64,000 nt of DNA, from NCBI GenBank assembly GCA_019321725.1, contig CM033107.1:26031445-26095444 (forward strand). The letters are read 5' to 3'. This document shows, in pieces, positions 26,424 through 39,800 of this stretch. Both the position numbers and the translations under genes were made by a program. The DNA comes from Paulownia fortunei. Lineage: Eukaryota > Streptophyta > Magnoliopsida > Lamiales > Paulowniaceae. Positions within the stretch are counted from its first letter, which is position 1, and each line of letters begins with the position of its first letter. The notes below the pieces were generated by a model. It ran no database searches and was not told the DNA's origin. It saw only the letters and a program-made list of their open reading frames with translations.

Positions 26424-27667
26424 ACTTATTTATCCCACAAATTATATATTTATTTATATTTTATATTAATATATTATTTTTATAATTCAACTAAATATAT
26501 ATAATATTTATTAATAAATTAATTCATATTTAACAGCTTATTACATTTTTTAACAATTATTTTATATCCTAACTAAAAAAAGGCAAACAAGCCATCGTTG
26601 TATAGTAATCCAAGTGTTGAACACGAATCAGTAACATTAGCAGTAGCTCCTCCCCGGCATAAAGCAGTAGTAGCTTGGTCATGAAGCGCTTTCAATAGAA
26701 AACAAGGATAAAACAAGATATATATTCTCACTGCTTGCTGTATTCAAGAATTCAGTGTAATGGAAGGGACCAATCCATTTTTTTTTTATAACCCAGTTTA
26801 CAATTTCATCGGACTAGTTTTGGATCTCCTACACATCTATCCCTATCACCTAATAGAGGTAAATTGTGGGATATGACTCAACCAACCACCAAGTTTCCAA
26901 CAAGAATTGTACACTTTTGCGTACAAAGAGCTGAATTCATAATAATCGCTCGAAACACTTCAATCGTAGGGTTTTACTGACAGTACAGTGATTGTTCTAT
27001 AATAAAATATATAACAATAATAGATATAAGGTGATTACGATAACAATAACAGATTTAAGTCATGTGAGTTAAGTACGGCACAAACTTTTACATGTTAGTT
27101 CCCAATCGGAGGATATGAAATGCTGTTAGGAAGTTTTATACCGGATCTATTTCAATGCAATTTATAACTTATGAGTATGTTATTATTTTATTTTATGATA
27201 TTATTTGAAGTACGTTTACAACTAACAGTCACTAAGTTAGCACCAATTCTTTTTCCCCCTTGTTCTTACGTCTTTTTTTTTTTTTTTTTTGTCTCTTTTA
27301 GGTTCTATTTGTATTTTGAATTTTAATGAAAAAAAAAATAAAGAAAAAAAAGGTCTAAAGTATACACCACAAAATTATATAATTTAAAATGAGAAAAATA
27401 ATTTTCTTAATTTTTTTATATTGAAATCTAAAATCAAACATATTACTTATCTTTTTTTTTATTTATTCTTTTTTTTTTCCTTTTGTAATATCAAAGTATA
27501 TTGTTGATAGACATAATAGAAAACATATTTCAAAAGCCAATTTCTAAGTTCGTGTATCAATTTAATATTAGTTGAAGTTTGAAACACGACTCTTTTTCTT
27601 CTTCTTTTTTTTCCTTTCTTTTTTGTCCTGTTAAATAAATCACTCCACTCATTAAAACCTTAAGCAA

Positions 27668-28759
27668 TTTCGCGGGCATAATATGTGGTACTAAATAGAT
27701 TCATTCCCTCCAAAAATGTTGCTATTTAATTTTAATCCATCCTTAATTTGTTTCCTTCTATATAATTATAACGTCGGTTAAATTTTGAAAATTTAGTGTC
27801 CACCCAATAATCCCACCCGTCGAAACGTTCACACTAACCAATCTAACGGCTTCCAGTAACCCAGAGAGATTCGGCTGATCTGACGTCGTGCACCGGAATT
27901 ACCTAAACGCCCTTCTTAAATCTGATTCGGTTACGACGTATCCATCACGCCACAACCAGATTAAATCTCGGCCATCAAAAAGCTTTTTAACGGTCCTCAT
28001 TAACCCGGGAAAGATCAGCCTCAATAAAACGCTCGGCGTTTAACTTGTGGCTAAACTAAGAAATGTGCCGTTTGAGGTTCAAACTTTTGTTCCTAACGGT
28101 CACGTGCAACCGTCACACGCCGTCATAACAATCCTTCTTTTACTCAGCCTCAAACTAACGGCCTTTGAAGCGGCGCCGTCACCCACCCCTCGTAAGTATT
28201 CGTTACATACAAAATATACATAAAATATTTACTCCTTTTCTCTCTCTCTACATTCAACGGGCAAGGTTTTTCGCAACTCGGAATTTTCTCTCTCTAAATT
28301 CAGAGATTTTTCAGTTTTCTTAGGGCTCAAGAATCCAATGAGCTTGTTGTCCAATTCATAAGGTTAGTCAATGTAATTTTTTTCAAGATTCTTGAATTTC
28401 GGTTTTTGTAAGTTTGTGTGCTTTTTTTCCTGCACTTGCTATTTGATCAATTTAACTGTGTTTTTATCTATTTAAAAAGCTCTGATTAATCGAGATTTAT
28501 CTGAGGTTTTGATTTTCCGTACGAATTTTTGGTTTGGAATTTTGTTTTGTGATTTAGGCTTTTTTTGTTGATTATTATTTGGTTTTTGAGATCTGGACTT
28601 AGCTTAGTTTATGTATTAGTGGTGCAGATGTTTTTGCCAATTAGATTTAAAGTCTTCCTTGATGTGCATAGTGTAGAAGATTGTATTAATTTATTGGGTT
28701 AGTGAATTTTGAATTCAGGAAGTTCGGGAATTTGGAGGTCTGATGAACTATAGGGATTA
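27668..28759 (+). promoter_or_regulatory. MYB3R promoter and spliced 5' leader, with MSA-like and E2F-like motifs
   Basis: Plus-strand AACGG cores lie at 27845-27849, 27989-27993, 28094-28098, 28157-28161 and 28256-28260, and a reverse one at 28068-28072. The site around 28091-28101 (CCTAACGGTCA) fits the M-phase-specific activator consensus YCYAACGGYYA fully, and the one around 27842 misses only the last base. TTTCGCGG at 27668-27675 fits an E2F site. A CT-rich patch at about 28235-28250 suggests the transcript start. The leader is probably spliced (donor 28363, acceptor before 28719). Two tiny upstream ORFs sit in it: 28338-28361, and 28743-28760, whose stop overlaps the main ATG. Confidence 0.7.
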
Positions 28760-31700
28760 ATGGCAGAGGTAAAATCTGATGATTTTTGCCTCGAGAACAA
28801 GGAACCTGAGGCCGCATCAAGCTCCTCTGTTTCGGAGAACAGTAGCAGCATCGTGCTAAAATCACCCGGGATAAGTAGTCCCACTAGTACTTCTCCAGCT
28901 CATAGGTATTGCTTTCACTACTTGTTCTCCTATATATATATGTGTGTGTATATATATATATATCTGTGTGTTTGTGTGTGTGTGTGTGTCTTGGAATGAA
29001 TATATGTTCTGTGTCCTTCCTGTTGTGATTGAATTGTTATCCCTCGGATAGTGTTTTGTAATTCTTATTTTAGATGCTTAGTCTTTTAAGATTACAGTGT
29101 TAATTGTATCATTATGGTGTTTCTTTTACCCTGAGTTTGTATAATGTTGTTACCAGTGATGCTTGTCATGGGTCTTATTTGATTGTGTATGGTTGTTAGG
29201 TGTAATTATCTGGTTTCTTACTTAGGGCATGGGTGAGATTTTCATTCTATTGATCATAACTTCATAAGGTATGTTAACAAATATGCACATCACATATGCT
29301 GGAAAGGTTGTGTACTTGGCATTGAACTGGTGCATTAGTATGTGATTCTTGATAATTATCCCATGGAATAATTTTTTTGGGAAAGTAGCATTAGGATAAC
29401 AGAATTTTATAATAATTTTATTATAAAGATGTAACAGTGATATGTGTTTTATAGAAAATCTTGTTAAGATAACATAGAATAATGTAAGATGCTATTATAA
29501 TCTAGGATGACACCTAGTCGGTTTATATGGCTCACTCTTTAGTTCTCAAGAAATGCCCTCTCCAATATTTTTCATAGAGTGAAATTTTACAGGCTAATTA
29601 AATTATTTTCTTATATTTTGAAGCTATGAAATGTGCTTAGAGTTAAACAGTGTGTTTTCTCATGTATTGCGGCTGTACTCTTGCATGAAGCATCGGACTA
29701 ACTTACATTCACTAGCAACACACTAGACAGTATATTTTGTGCTTTGAAAATTGAAACTTCAAAAATTCTTTCAATTTTTGAAAAAGCCTTAAGACCATGG
29801 CTTGATGAACTAAAATTCAATGCCACCATTTTGGTTTTACAGAAGAACTACAGGCCCAATTAGAAGAGCAAAAGGAGGTTGGACTCCGGAGGAGGTAAGA
29901 ATTTTTCTAAAGGGATGTATGTTTGTGGTGCTGGAACTGAGGAATTTTGTTGTGTTCTTGACCTTAATGTTGCATGGTGACAACTAGAGTTTAAAGCTTG
30001 TTAAGTAAAAGAAATTGCAGAAGTTAATAATGTAATCTTTTTGTTTCTATTCATTTATTTCGCTGCCACACAAAATTTGATGTGCCTATAATTAATAAGT
30101 GTCAAATGATTTTGCTTCAGGATGATACATTAAAAAAAGCTGTTGCGGCTTTCAGAGGGAAGTGTTGGAAGAAAATAGGTATAATTTGCTTAAAATGCCG
30201 TCTCTTTTATATATGATGCGGTTGTGCACTTTGCTATTGTTTTTGCAACTTGAATTGGCTTTGTAATGTTGTAATGCATTTGTGATCTTTTAGTACAATT
30301 GTTTTGATGTTACATTGGAAGTAAATTGCTTGTGGTGGAAATTATAGGACAAATTATTTGCCAAAGGTATCAAATAGATTTGATCTTTTGGTCAGTTTAT
30401 TTTAGATTGCTAATTATTAGTATGTAATTTCTGTAAATGATTCTTTGAATTGTCATGGTGTAAAAGTGTTGGCTGAATAAATTGGATGAAGTTATAAAGT
30501 AAGAGGAAATAAGGTTCTAATTTTCCAAAATTCTTAATATCTGAATATGTGGCGGTTCAAGATTTAACAATTAGTTTTGAGAATTCAGTTATGTCCATTA
30601 ACATTGTCACTTTTTCGTGATATGTTTCTAAACACTCTCTGAAATCATGCTCAATGTATGTGTTCTGCACTAACATTGATAAGCATGCAGCTGAGTTCTT
30701 TCCGGATAGATCGGAAGTACAGTGCTTGCATCGATGGCAAAAGGTTCTGAATCCAGAACTTGTTAAAGGTCCCTGGACTCAAGAGGTTGGCAGCTATATT
30801 TCCTCCATCTCCTATTGATTATTGTTCAATTGTTAAGATATTCTAGCATGGCCAATACGGTGCTTGTGATTCCAAACTTGTACTGCTTACTTGCAGGAGG
30901 ATGAGACAATCACAGAACTGGTAGCTAAATATGGACCTACAAAATGGTCTGTCATAGCAAAGTCACTGCCAGGTCGAATCGGGAAACAGTGCCGTGAGAG
31001 GTAACATCACATATGATACCTCACAATTAATATCTTAGTAATAAGTTATGCGAGTAGATCTCTGACAGATTGATTCACTGTTTCACCATTACTTAGGTAA
31101 CATATATATGATCTAACACTTAGTATCTTAGTAGTAAGTTACATGAGCAGATCTTTGACAGATTGATTCACTGTTTCACCTTAATTTTTAGTTTTTGAAA
31201 AATCATGCATACATTGCTTAAGAATACCAAAGAACTCCAAAGTGATTGATATGGGTTCTTGCAGAAATATATTAACCCCTTTCCCACAGAAGCTCCATGT
31301 TCAGCTAGAAAATCTTTATTTTGGAGCTTGTAATGTTTGTACAGATGGTCCAGTACTTTGTCTGCTTTCAGTGCTATCATTTTTGTGTAGATATAAGTAG
31401 GCTGTTCCTTCGAAATTATGTGAGTTTGTTCATAAGTAAAATTTTGTGATATACCATATTGGTGCCTTGTACATGGTAAGTTTTTTTCTTCATTAGAAGC
31501 AGGTTATGTACTCACATTTTTACATATATGCTCACCAACCTTTAGAAATTCATTTTTCCTTGCATAATTGACAATAGGTTGAGCAACAAGGTCAAACTTG
31601 TTTCTTTGAAAACTTTCAGGTGGCACAATCATTTGAATCCACATATTAAGAAGGATGCTTGGACTTTGGAGGAGGAGCTTACTCTGCTTAATGCTCATCG

Positions 31701-33749
31701 GGTTAATGGGAATAAATGGGCTGAATTAGCTAAGCTTCTACCTGGAAGGTATCATACTTCTGCAAATATATAGTACTAAGAAGAGGAAAAGGAGATATAT
31801 ATGGCATTCTACTTAAAGAACTTTAACCTTGAATTGTGGAAGAGTGCATTTTTGCTTTTCATCTGGTGACTTATACTGTCAAAATTCTTGAAGCCTTTTT
31901 CCATTATGTTTTCTTAATACATAGCAAAGAAATTATTGAATATATTTATACTTCAACCTTCAGTATATAAAGTTAGTTTGATGCTGTAGAGAGACATCAG
32001 AACAAAAATAAGAAGGGAAAGTTCTGTTTTGGGGTAGCAGTGCAAGTAGGGGAGCTTTATGCATTGTGAAAACAGTGTTTTGCAATTAATAAAAAAATTG
32101 ATCTAGTTTGATATGAGACCTTGCATAAAATATATGCTTTGTTGTGACTAGGTGGAGATTGTTCATGAACTCCTAAATTGTTCCTCCATGTGTTTGCTGA
32201 CTGATTTCTTGCATCCATAAAAATGGTTTTTGTATGGGCCACTAGCTGGCAACAGCTATTACGGTCTGTTGAATCAGTCTTTTTATTTGCACAATATCTG
32301 TTATAACTACAGTAAGGTTTTGGTGTTCCAATTAAGTGAGCGCTTTCCTTCTTGCGGAGTATTGGTCCATCTAATGAGGGTGATCAACTATAGATTTTAC
32401 CTCCTCATGATGCAAGTTATGGATCATAGAAAATACTGAAAGGTCATATAAATAAAAGAAATTTCCAAATGGTTGTAAATGAGATTCATGAATATGAAAA
32501 TTTTAACTATATAATCAGCTCTCAAGTGGTTAGAATAAGGCCTATTTGAGGTGGATTATTATGTTTTGTTCTATTTTCTTGTCCATTTCAGCAAAGGCAA
32601 TTTTCATGTTGGCAATAAGGGGTTTGTTGTTTTGCATTAACTAAAATAAGGATGATGCATGGTCCTTGCTGATTGCATACACGGCAATGTTCCATAGAAA
32701 TTGTAATTGGCTTTAATCTATGCAGGACTGATAATGCAATCAAGAATCACTGGAATAGCTCTCTGAAGAAGAAGTTAGATTTCTATCTGGCTACAGGGAA
32801 CCTACCTCCAGTTGCTAAACATGTTCCCCAAAATGGTGTTAGGGACATCAATAGGACCGCTTCAATTGGAGAACTACTTTTTGGTTCGAATAAAGGATCA
32901 AATTTAACTGTCTTAGCATCATGTGGAACTACTGATTCATGTAAAGTTGAAGGTGGGAAGGATAAGCCAGAGACCACGACCAAAGATCATGATATTGCTG
33001 CCTATCGGCAGAGTGAGTCTACCAATCCCAAGAGCACAAAGTGTGAGGCAATGCCGTCTGAAGTAGAGACTAATCACTCAAACTTAGAATCTAAGTTTGA
33101 GAGACGCGGAATATGTGGTGAATTTGATCAATACCGTATAATTGGAGCATCATTGCATTATGATATTCCAATATACGGGACACTATATTATGAGCCACCA
33201 ATGTTAGACAATTATGGTCAGCTAGATTCAAATCTTGCAAATATTTCCTTGATGCAGTCTGAAGCAGAAACCAGTCCCGCAACATCACCGACACCTTTCT
33301 TTACTCCACCAAGTGTAAATGGTGGAAGCTTGTCTGCACGAACTCCTGAATCTATACTGAAAATTGCTGCAAAAAGCTTTCCAAATACTCCATCCATACT
33401 AAGAAAGAGAAAGTCTGAAATGCAGCCTAAGGAAACAGTTCAATCATATGGTGAGCATAATCACACGAATACTTCTGAGAATAGTGTCCAGCAAAACAAT
33501 AGTTTATGTGCAGATCCTACTTGGGATGATGACGATGGGTTAAGCAGCAACAAGTCATTTAATTCATCTCCCCCGTATCGGTTAAGTTTCAAAAGGACTT
33601 CAGTTCTTAAATCTGTTGAGAAGCAGCTTGATTTTGCTTTTAGCATGGAGCAAGAGTTTTGTGACAATAATACAAAATCTGCGGACTTGGAGGTCAAGGG
33701 ACTCCCTCCTGTAACAAAGTTTGTCTACACACGTCAAAGACGGGGGTAA
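28760..33749 (+). CDS. MYB3R: Three-repeat MYB transcription factor, MYB3R3/5-like
   Basis: Nuclear R1R2R3-MYB regulator of G2/M genes through MSA elements. Seven coding exons: 28760-28905, 29843-29894, 30121-30178, 30691-30785, 30897-31000, 31620-31748 and 32726-33749, with all phases consistent; 535 aa. The N-terminus is acidic and Ser-rich. R1 is about residues 59-110 (KGGWTPEEDD to RWQKVLNP), R2 about 111-161 (KGPWTQEEDE to RWHNHLNP), R3 about 162-212 (KDAWTLEEE to KNHWNSSLKKK), each with the spaced Trp set. The C-terminal half has the family motifs TPESILKIAAKSFPNTPSILRKRK and YRLSFKRTSVLKSVEKQLDF. The length fits the shorter MYB3R3/5 (mostly repressor) group rather than the 800-1000 aa activators; this is inference. 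An alternative last intron, 33746-34494, gives the same protein. Confidence 0.96.
28931..28989 (+). repeat. Compound (TA)n/(TG)n microsatellite in MYB3R intron 1
   Basis: Alternating TA and TG dinucleotide runs close behind the first coding donor site. It will vary in length between individuals. Confidence 0.95.
31001..31182 (+). repeat. Tandem duplication spanning the intron 5 donor of MYB3R
   Basis: A segment of about 95 bases beginning at the exon 5 donor (GTAACAT) is repeated from about 31097, including TATCTTAGTA, GCAGATCT-like and GACAGATTGATTCACTG words. The second copy carries another GTAACAT preceded by TTAG. Confidence 0.85.
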
Positions 33750-34900
33750 CTTATTTCTATATATCTCTCTCTCTTCTGTAGCGTGATTGGTAATAATTTA
33801 TCTTATGCACATAGGTAACATATGGCTTGCTCATGTATGCAGAGTAACAATAGTTCTTGTCAAGTTTCTGAGTTATTTTTCTTGTTCAGTCAAGTGCTTT
33901 AGGACTAGATTTCACTTAACTATAAGGGTTCCATATGATATCATTGCAAAATATATTTTCGTATTTGGGTGCTATCAAAATATTTTTGATACAGTTAACA
34001 CAGATGTTGTAGACCTGGTTGTATCATAAGCTCTTGGGTTACATGTGACCAAGATTTATTATAGCTCTTGGTTCATAAATAACAGGTTTCTACATGACGA
34101 CTTTACGTAGGCTTCCTCTTGCGCCTTCTATTTTTATCATTGTCTAAATCTTTTTTCTGGCAAGTTCTTGAGTTAAACTTCTCCTAGATTTATAGCTATT
34201 GGTTCATAAATGACGGTTCTATATGATGACTTTAAGCAGGCTTCCTCTTGCACCTTCTATTTTTATCATTGTCTAATCTATTTTCTGGCAAAGCCCTTCA
34301 CTGTCTATTTTTCCTTGACACTGCTTCTGCTGCTGCTTCTTGTACTGTATTATTATTATTATTACAACTTATGGTGTTACTACTTATCCTTCTGATACTG
34401 CTGCTGAATTCTTGATGGTTTTGTACTATGTCTTGGTCATGAATTTTGAATTCTACTTATTCAATTCATTTGTTGGTCTGTTTTTGTTGATCAGTTAACG
34501 GAAGTTGGAAAGTGGTTAAGATCTTCTTGAGGTGTCTGCTGAACTGATTGGAAATGGAGAATATAAGAACACTGAAGATTCTTACAGTCAAGATGAGATC
34601 CTTCTTGTCATGTATGTGCTGACTGTTGGCCTATGATGGAGAAGTTGCAGGCCAAAGGAGGCTTTGCGTTACTGGATGCCCGTAATTATTAGTTTTTTTT
34701 TTTTTTTTTTTTTTTTGTGTTTTTAAATCCAAAGTACCTTTCATATCATTCAAGCTGTAATTGATTTGTACAGGAACCCCCCAAATGCGAATAGAGTAGG
34801 ATTTTATATTGGAAGTATGGTTCCTCTTAATATAGAATAAAACCTCTTTACCTATGCTTTTAGGGAAATTAGTGAAATAACTATAGAGCATTAGTATTCT
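33750..34900 (+). other. MYB3R 3' region: probable last intron and 3' UTR
   Basis: Sequence from 33746 to 34494 has a GTAAC donor and a TTGATCAG acceptor and is likely an intron next to the stop. 34495 to about 34900 is then 3' UTR, including a T run of about 24 near 34692-34716. Within the intron a segment of about 131 bases is tandemly duplicated (copies starting near 34060 and 34191). Confidence 0.6.
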
Positions 34901-36842
34901 TGCATTTGGCTTTGGTATGTATTAGCGACCAACTGCTTGCTTGTCCAAGAACCAAATCCGAGTGTCATTCCAATTGCGGTTCACTTTTTATCCATTGTTC
35001 ATGCAGATAGCTACAACGCTTGCTTAGTTTCCTCCCTTCATATTTTTCGCATATTGCCATGCAAATTGCTACTCAGATATTATAAGCCACCGGCCGTTCC
35101 TAATGGATTCTTTTGGCCTTCTAATTATTATTATAAGTGAAAAAATATTGGCCTCTCATTAAGCAATTATTTCATATTTATCTTTTTTTCTGTAATTAAC
35201 TTTTAGGTACAAGTTGTTGCAATCTGTCCTTGATGCAAAGTAGATTTGTAATTCTAATACGAGTTCAATGAAGAAATGAACGAATGGGGAAATTCTGGCA
35301 ACAGGAAGAAGATTCATGCTAATCAACTGCAGGAGATGCCCCTATAATTTTAAAACAAGTACAGTTGATAATTATGCTTAAACTCATATGAGGGAAAATG
35401 TAACTATCCCAATTATTCCTAGGAAGTTAATGAGTACCTGATGACATGGTTAAAATCCCTTTATGCAGTATTTCACAAGTTTAAATGACTCGGCACCAAT
35501 TCACACCAATTCAAACATTATCATTATGGGTTGCAAAGTCAAATAAGCTCAACAGCATTACTGGAGTGTAAACTCAACCTCATCTCTAAAGAATTGAGTG
35601 ATTTGAGGGCCGCAGTCCGCTCTCTGTCCAATTTTTTGTTTTTTTTTAACCATCCCCACTCCATTACCTTGTGAGCCTGGATGCTAATGCACAAAAGAAC
35701 ATTCTCCATGGAGAAAGAAGCTTCGATGAACGATAATGTAACACTCTTTTAAAAGCACCAAGTTATTTTCAAGACCGTGATACAACAAAACCATTCTCTG
35801 GGAACAGGATGAACTCGCAAATTATGTTACAGAATAGGAAGAGCAATTTTATACTTGAAATACATATTGAACTCTACAAATGGGCAACTGATCAGGAAAA
35901 ATAGATGCTCGCCAGAAAACCACCACTAAGAAGCTTCCATCTGGAGGAACAGCTATAATCACCTGTTGAAAAGGTTCATTGGCATAAGAAAAAAGCACCA
36001 CCATCAACACAACATAAAGAATTGTCTGATAGAAACATAGACACATCATGAAGGGCACGAAACAAACAGTTGACATAAATTTGGTAGGCCCGCAGAGCCA
36101 AGAAAATTTCCTAACTTTTAACTGTGGTTATGTGTTAGGACATAAATAAGTGACAGGAAAATATTCTATACCTTTTATTTTATTTAATTCTATTACAATT
36201 ATAATTTTTTTCTTTGGGTGGGGGTGGGTGGCGGTGTGTTATGGTAAAATATGTTGAAGCATTTTTTCTTGTTAACCAATTACTCTAATAGTTTATTTTA
36301 ATAAAGTTTGAAGCATTGGCATGATCATCATTTGTCAGGGAACTGCTACATCCACGAGTAATGGTATTGCAGGCCCCAAGCGAACACGTGCCACGTTCTG
36401 AATAGATGGTACTATGTCATAACCAAAAAACTGTAAATGATTATTACTCAACAGTTGCGAGTTGTTTCATGCATTAAAGAGTTCATTCATTTCAAAAGAC
36501 AGGTGGTCGTGATTTCCAGAGGAAGGAGGGGCTCAAGAGACAGAATTTTTTTTATCCAAGAACCTAACAGCATACTAACCTTTATGAAGTCTGTACATTC
36601 AAAAAACATACACTGCCACTGATTCTCAGATCCTCTTTCGAAGCCTGAATCTGAAACTACATATCATCTTTGAACCGAGAATCAGAATGCTATACTACCT
36701 GCAATATTCAGTCACAAACTAATAAAGATGCTAGTCGAGAGTAACATTTGAAAACAAAAAACACCAAGACAACACAGTGGCTGCAATCCAAGTTTAAAGC
36801 CAGACCTCATCAGAAGAATGTATTGTATTACATATCGACAGT
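34901..36842. other. Spacer and probable PRT6 3' UTR
   Basis: The MYB3R and PRT6 genes converge here. The part adjoining 36842 is expected to hold the PRT6 3' UTR, possibly with an intron. No conserved coding sequence was recognised, and the 75-codon minus-strand frame at 35849-36076 has no family motifs. Confidence 0.5.
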
Positions 36843-39800
36843 CTAAAACATGAAAAAAGAACCAATTGTTGTTTGCCGAAGCACCTTTGAACTTCGATCA
36901 AGCCCATGAGAAGCCACCTAAATGGCAGAATCAAACGTTACAAGAAGATAACACCAAAAGTACTTAGAAATTTGACCCAGAAAATACAAAAGCACTTGAT
37001 CAGAAAATAAAGAGGATGAGTATTAGGATAACTGCTTTCTTAGATTTCTTGCATTCAGACATACGTTCACAATGAAAAACAGGCTCTTCTACCTCAAAAA
37101 CAAAAAGGAAAGTTTGTTGTCATAGCAGTTAGGAGCCCGATGACTATTATAGCACAAGACCCTCAATCACAACACCAAGTCACCAATTATAGCACACAGG
37201 ATACGGTTGTATTTCCTACTATGAATTGACTGTCCACATCCAATTCTTGGACAATAATTCTCCCCAGCCAAATCTAGAGATTTCTCTACTTGGCCACACC
37301 AGAAAACAATTTTTGTCTTAAAGAAATAGCAATCCACTCACCCTTATACTCCTAAAAGAAGTGTGCTTGATTTGAGATCTAGCACAATCATGATAGTGTT
37401 GGCATGAGATATCAAAGAGAGGGAAGCACAGATTGCCAGTTTACCATATGAGTTAAAGCTGCATATCGTTCTTCATTTAGAAACAATGGCTTTCCCCTAT
37501 GCATTTCAACATCCTGCAAGATGGAGGACAAGAATTAACAGATCAACATTGGTGACATGAAGCAAAAGTGTTCACCACACCCTCACATGCTGGAGAAGGG
37601 GAAAAATAGATATTTAAAAAAAAAAGGTGCTTCACAAGCATTTAGCCAGCACCATAAATTTAAACAACAGAATTTGACAGCATGTAGATATACGAGAGTA
37701 AACTGCTGCACACAGCGTTTATGCAACTCATTGAAGAGTTAAATAAATTTCATGGACAAAAAATTGACTATAATTCAACTTTGTTCAAAATTATCAAAGG
37801 AATAATCCCTCAAACTTATAGTCAATAATAATCCACAATTTTGTATATGAATCCTTGGAACTTCGCAGTATAAATGGATTCAAAACAAAGAACTTCTGTT
37901 CCTAATATGGGTATACAGAACGCAGTTAACCCAAATGAGAGGCTTGCTTCTTGGTCTACTGATTTCAAATACCCATAACAAAACATCATCAAGTGGATTA
38001 ATAAGAACTGCAGGTTGGAGAGAGTATCACACCAGTATTATTTGTGGAGCTAATGCCTTGGTGATACAGAATTTTAATACTTTAGAAACTTCTACTTACA
38101 AGAGAATTAGAAAAATGACCTTCACATAAATTTTAATGTAGTACTTGAAAATCATGTAAAGGTCGAGGACTTTTACCCTCGCACCCAATCCTGGCTACAA
38201 ATGTCAGGAGCAGTGTCTTAAAATCATCAAACATGCATGATTATCAAATTTTGGGATGTAGATGAAGCGTAAGATATCTGATCCGAGAATCAGAAAATTT
38301 CCACAGAAGGGGGGAAAAACAATACATGAACTCTTGCATTTCATCATGTTGGCTAAAATTGGTCAAGAATGTGAAGACATGTCAGATTAGAAGACATATG
38401 TAATTAAAATGTCAAGAAATATGTTATTAATTTTAACTTGCAAATGAAGTGAAAAATTAACTATTTCAAAATGAAATGATTAATTTACAGGAAGAATAAG
38501 TCACCCATTGTTTCTCCTATATTTGGGGAACAATTATGGTAGCCCAATCCTGTTTTGAAAATAACATTAATATCCTCCCTCTCTTATCTCCGTGCCCTCT
38601 ATCACTGATCTTGTCCAATGAGTTCACTTAACTTAGTGAATCAGATTTTAAAATGTATAGAAATCCTTATTGATAACTCCATGGTTACTTGATAAGTGAT
38701 CCAAATCTAAGTATTAGTGAATGAATAAGCAATTTCAACTTTTGAATCTAAAAAGCAAAAAAAAAAAAAAAAATCTCTACTCAGCCACAAGCCAATGTCA
38801 ATGTTGTGTTGTATTAACTAACCTACATAATTATGAGACCCTAATGTACAGAGTCCACGCAGCATACATGTTACACTTACAAACTTATCATTTTCATTAT
38901 CAATGTAGTTTTCACTTTCTTTCATTTTAGGCTATTGAATTTTGGCAACAGTTGGAAAACTGAGAGTTAGTAAGTACTGAGACGAACTCCATCTTGAAAA
39001 CAAAGCTCAATCGAGAACGAATAGCAATATTTCAAGCTTAAAGAAAAAATGAGAAGCCAACTAGAGCTAATGTTGGAATGTGCACATGCCAATCCATATG
39101 GCAGGTCATCGTATTACAATATTAATAAAGAAAAATTACTCAAGCAGCAGACCAGCTTTCCGGAAAACCTATTTACCTCTTCACCAAATGCATCCAAGTA
39201 TGGAGACGGCCAAGGTGCCTGACGTGCAGATCTCTGAAGCAAGATTGTAGTTCTCTGAAGAAAATATTGTGAAAATCAATTAGTATCCTAACGACATAAA
39301 AACTCCATCCAGAAAGAAGAAGAATCATACACTGGGCATATTACTAAAAAAGCCTTGCGGTGGCATAACAAGTTGAAAATCTAAAACATACTCTAATCAA
39401 TAGGAATACCCCAATGCCAGCACCGCAGGCCATCGCATGAGTCTGACAACCACTTTCCCTTGAGAAAAAATGAGCCAGAGTCAAAAACACATACAAAGAT
39501 ACTAAGCATGGAAGCCTGCCCTCCTCCCTCCACCCAAAAAAGGTCTTATAAGATGTCATGCATAATGATATATAACATAAATTAGTGGTAACCTGCAGCC
39601 CGTTTTCGAGTTTGGTGAGCACAATTTACCACACAGCAAGCACAATGCAGGCTCCTCCTTTACAGCTCCGCAGTCGGGGCAACACTTTTTAATATACCTG
39701 ATGTTGGCAGACCCCATGTGATTGATGAATACAAACAACAAACAAAACTAAGATACTACTTCAAGAAGCTATAAGTCAACCTTTGCAACAGATCCTGGTA

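Larger units (their letters stand above)
25506..27640. other. AT-rich intergenic spacer
   Basis: No coding sequence recognised. It contains a polypurine tract, a short tandem duplication and several poly-T/poly-A stretches (near 27275 and 27330). Confidence 0.6.

Noticed and set aside
33747..33749. Stop at 33747 treated as proof that the MYB3R gene ends without a further exon
   Set aside because: A good GT donor overlaps it and a good acceptor exists at 34494, so both gene ends remain possible; the protein is the same either way.
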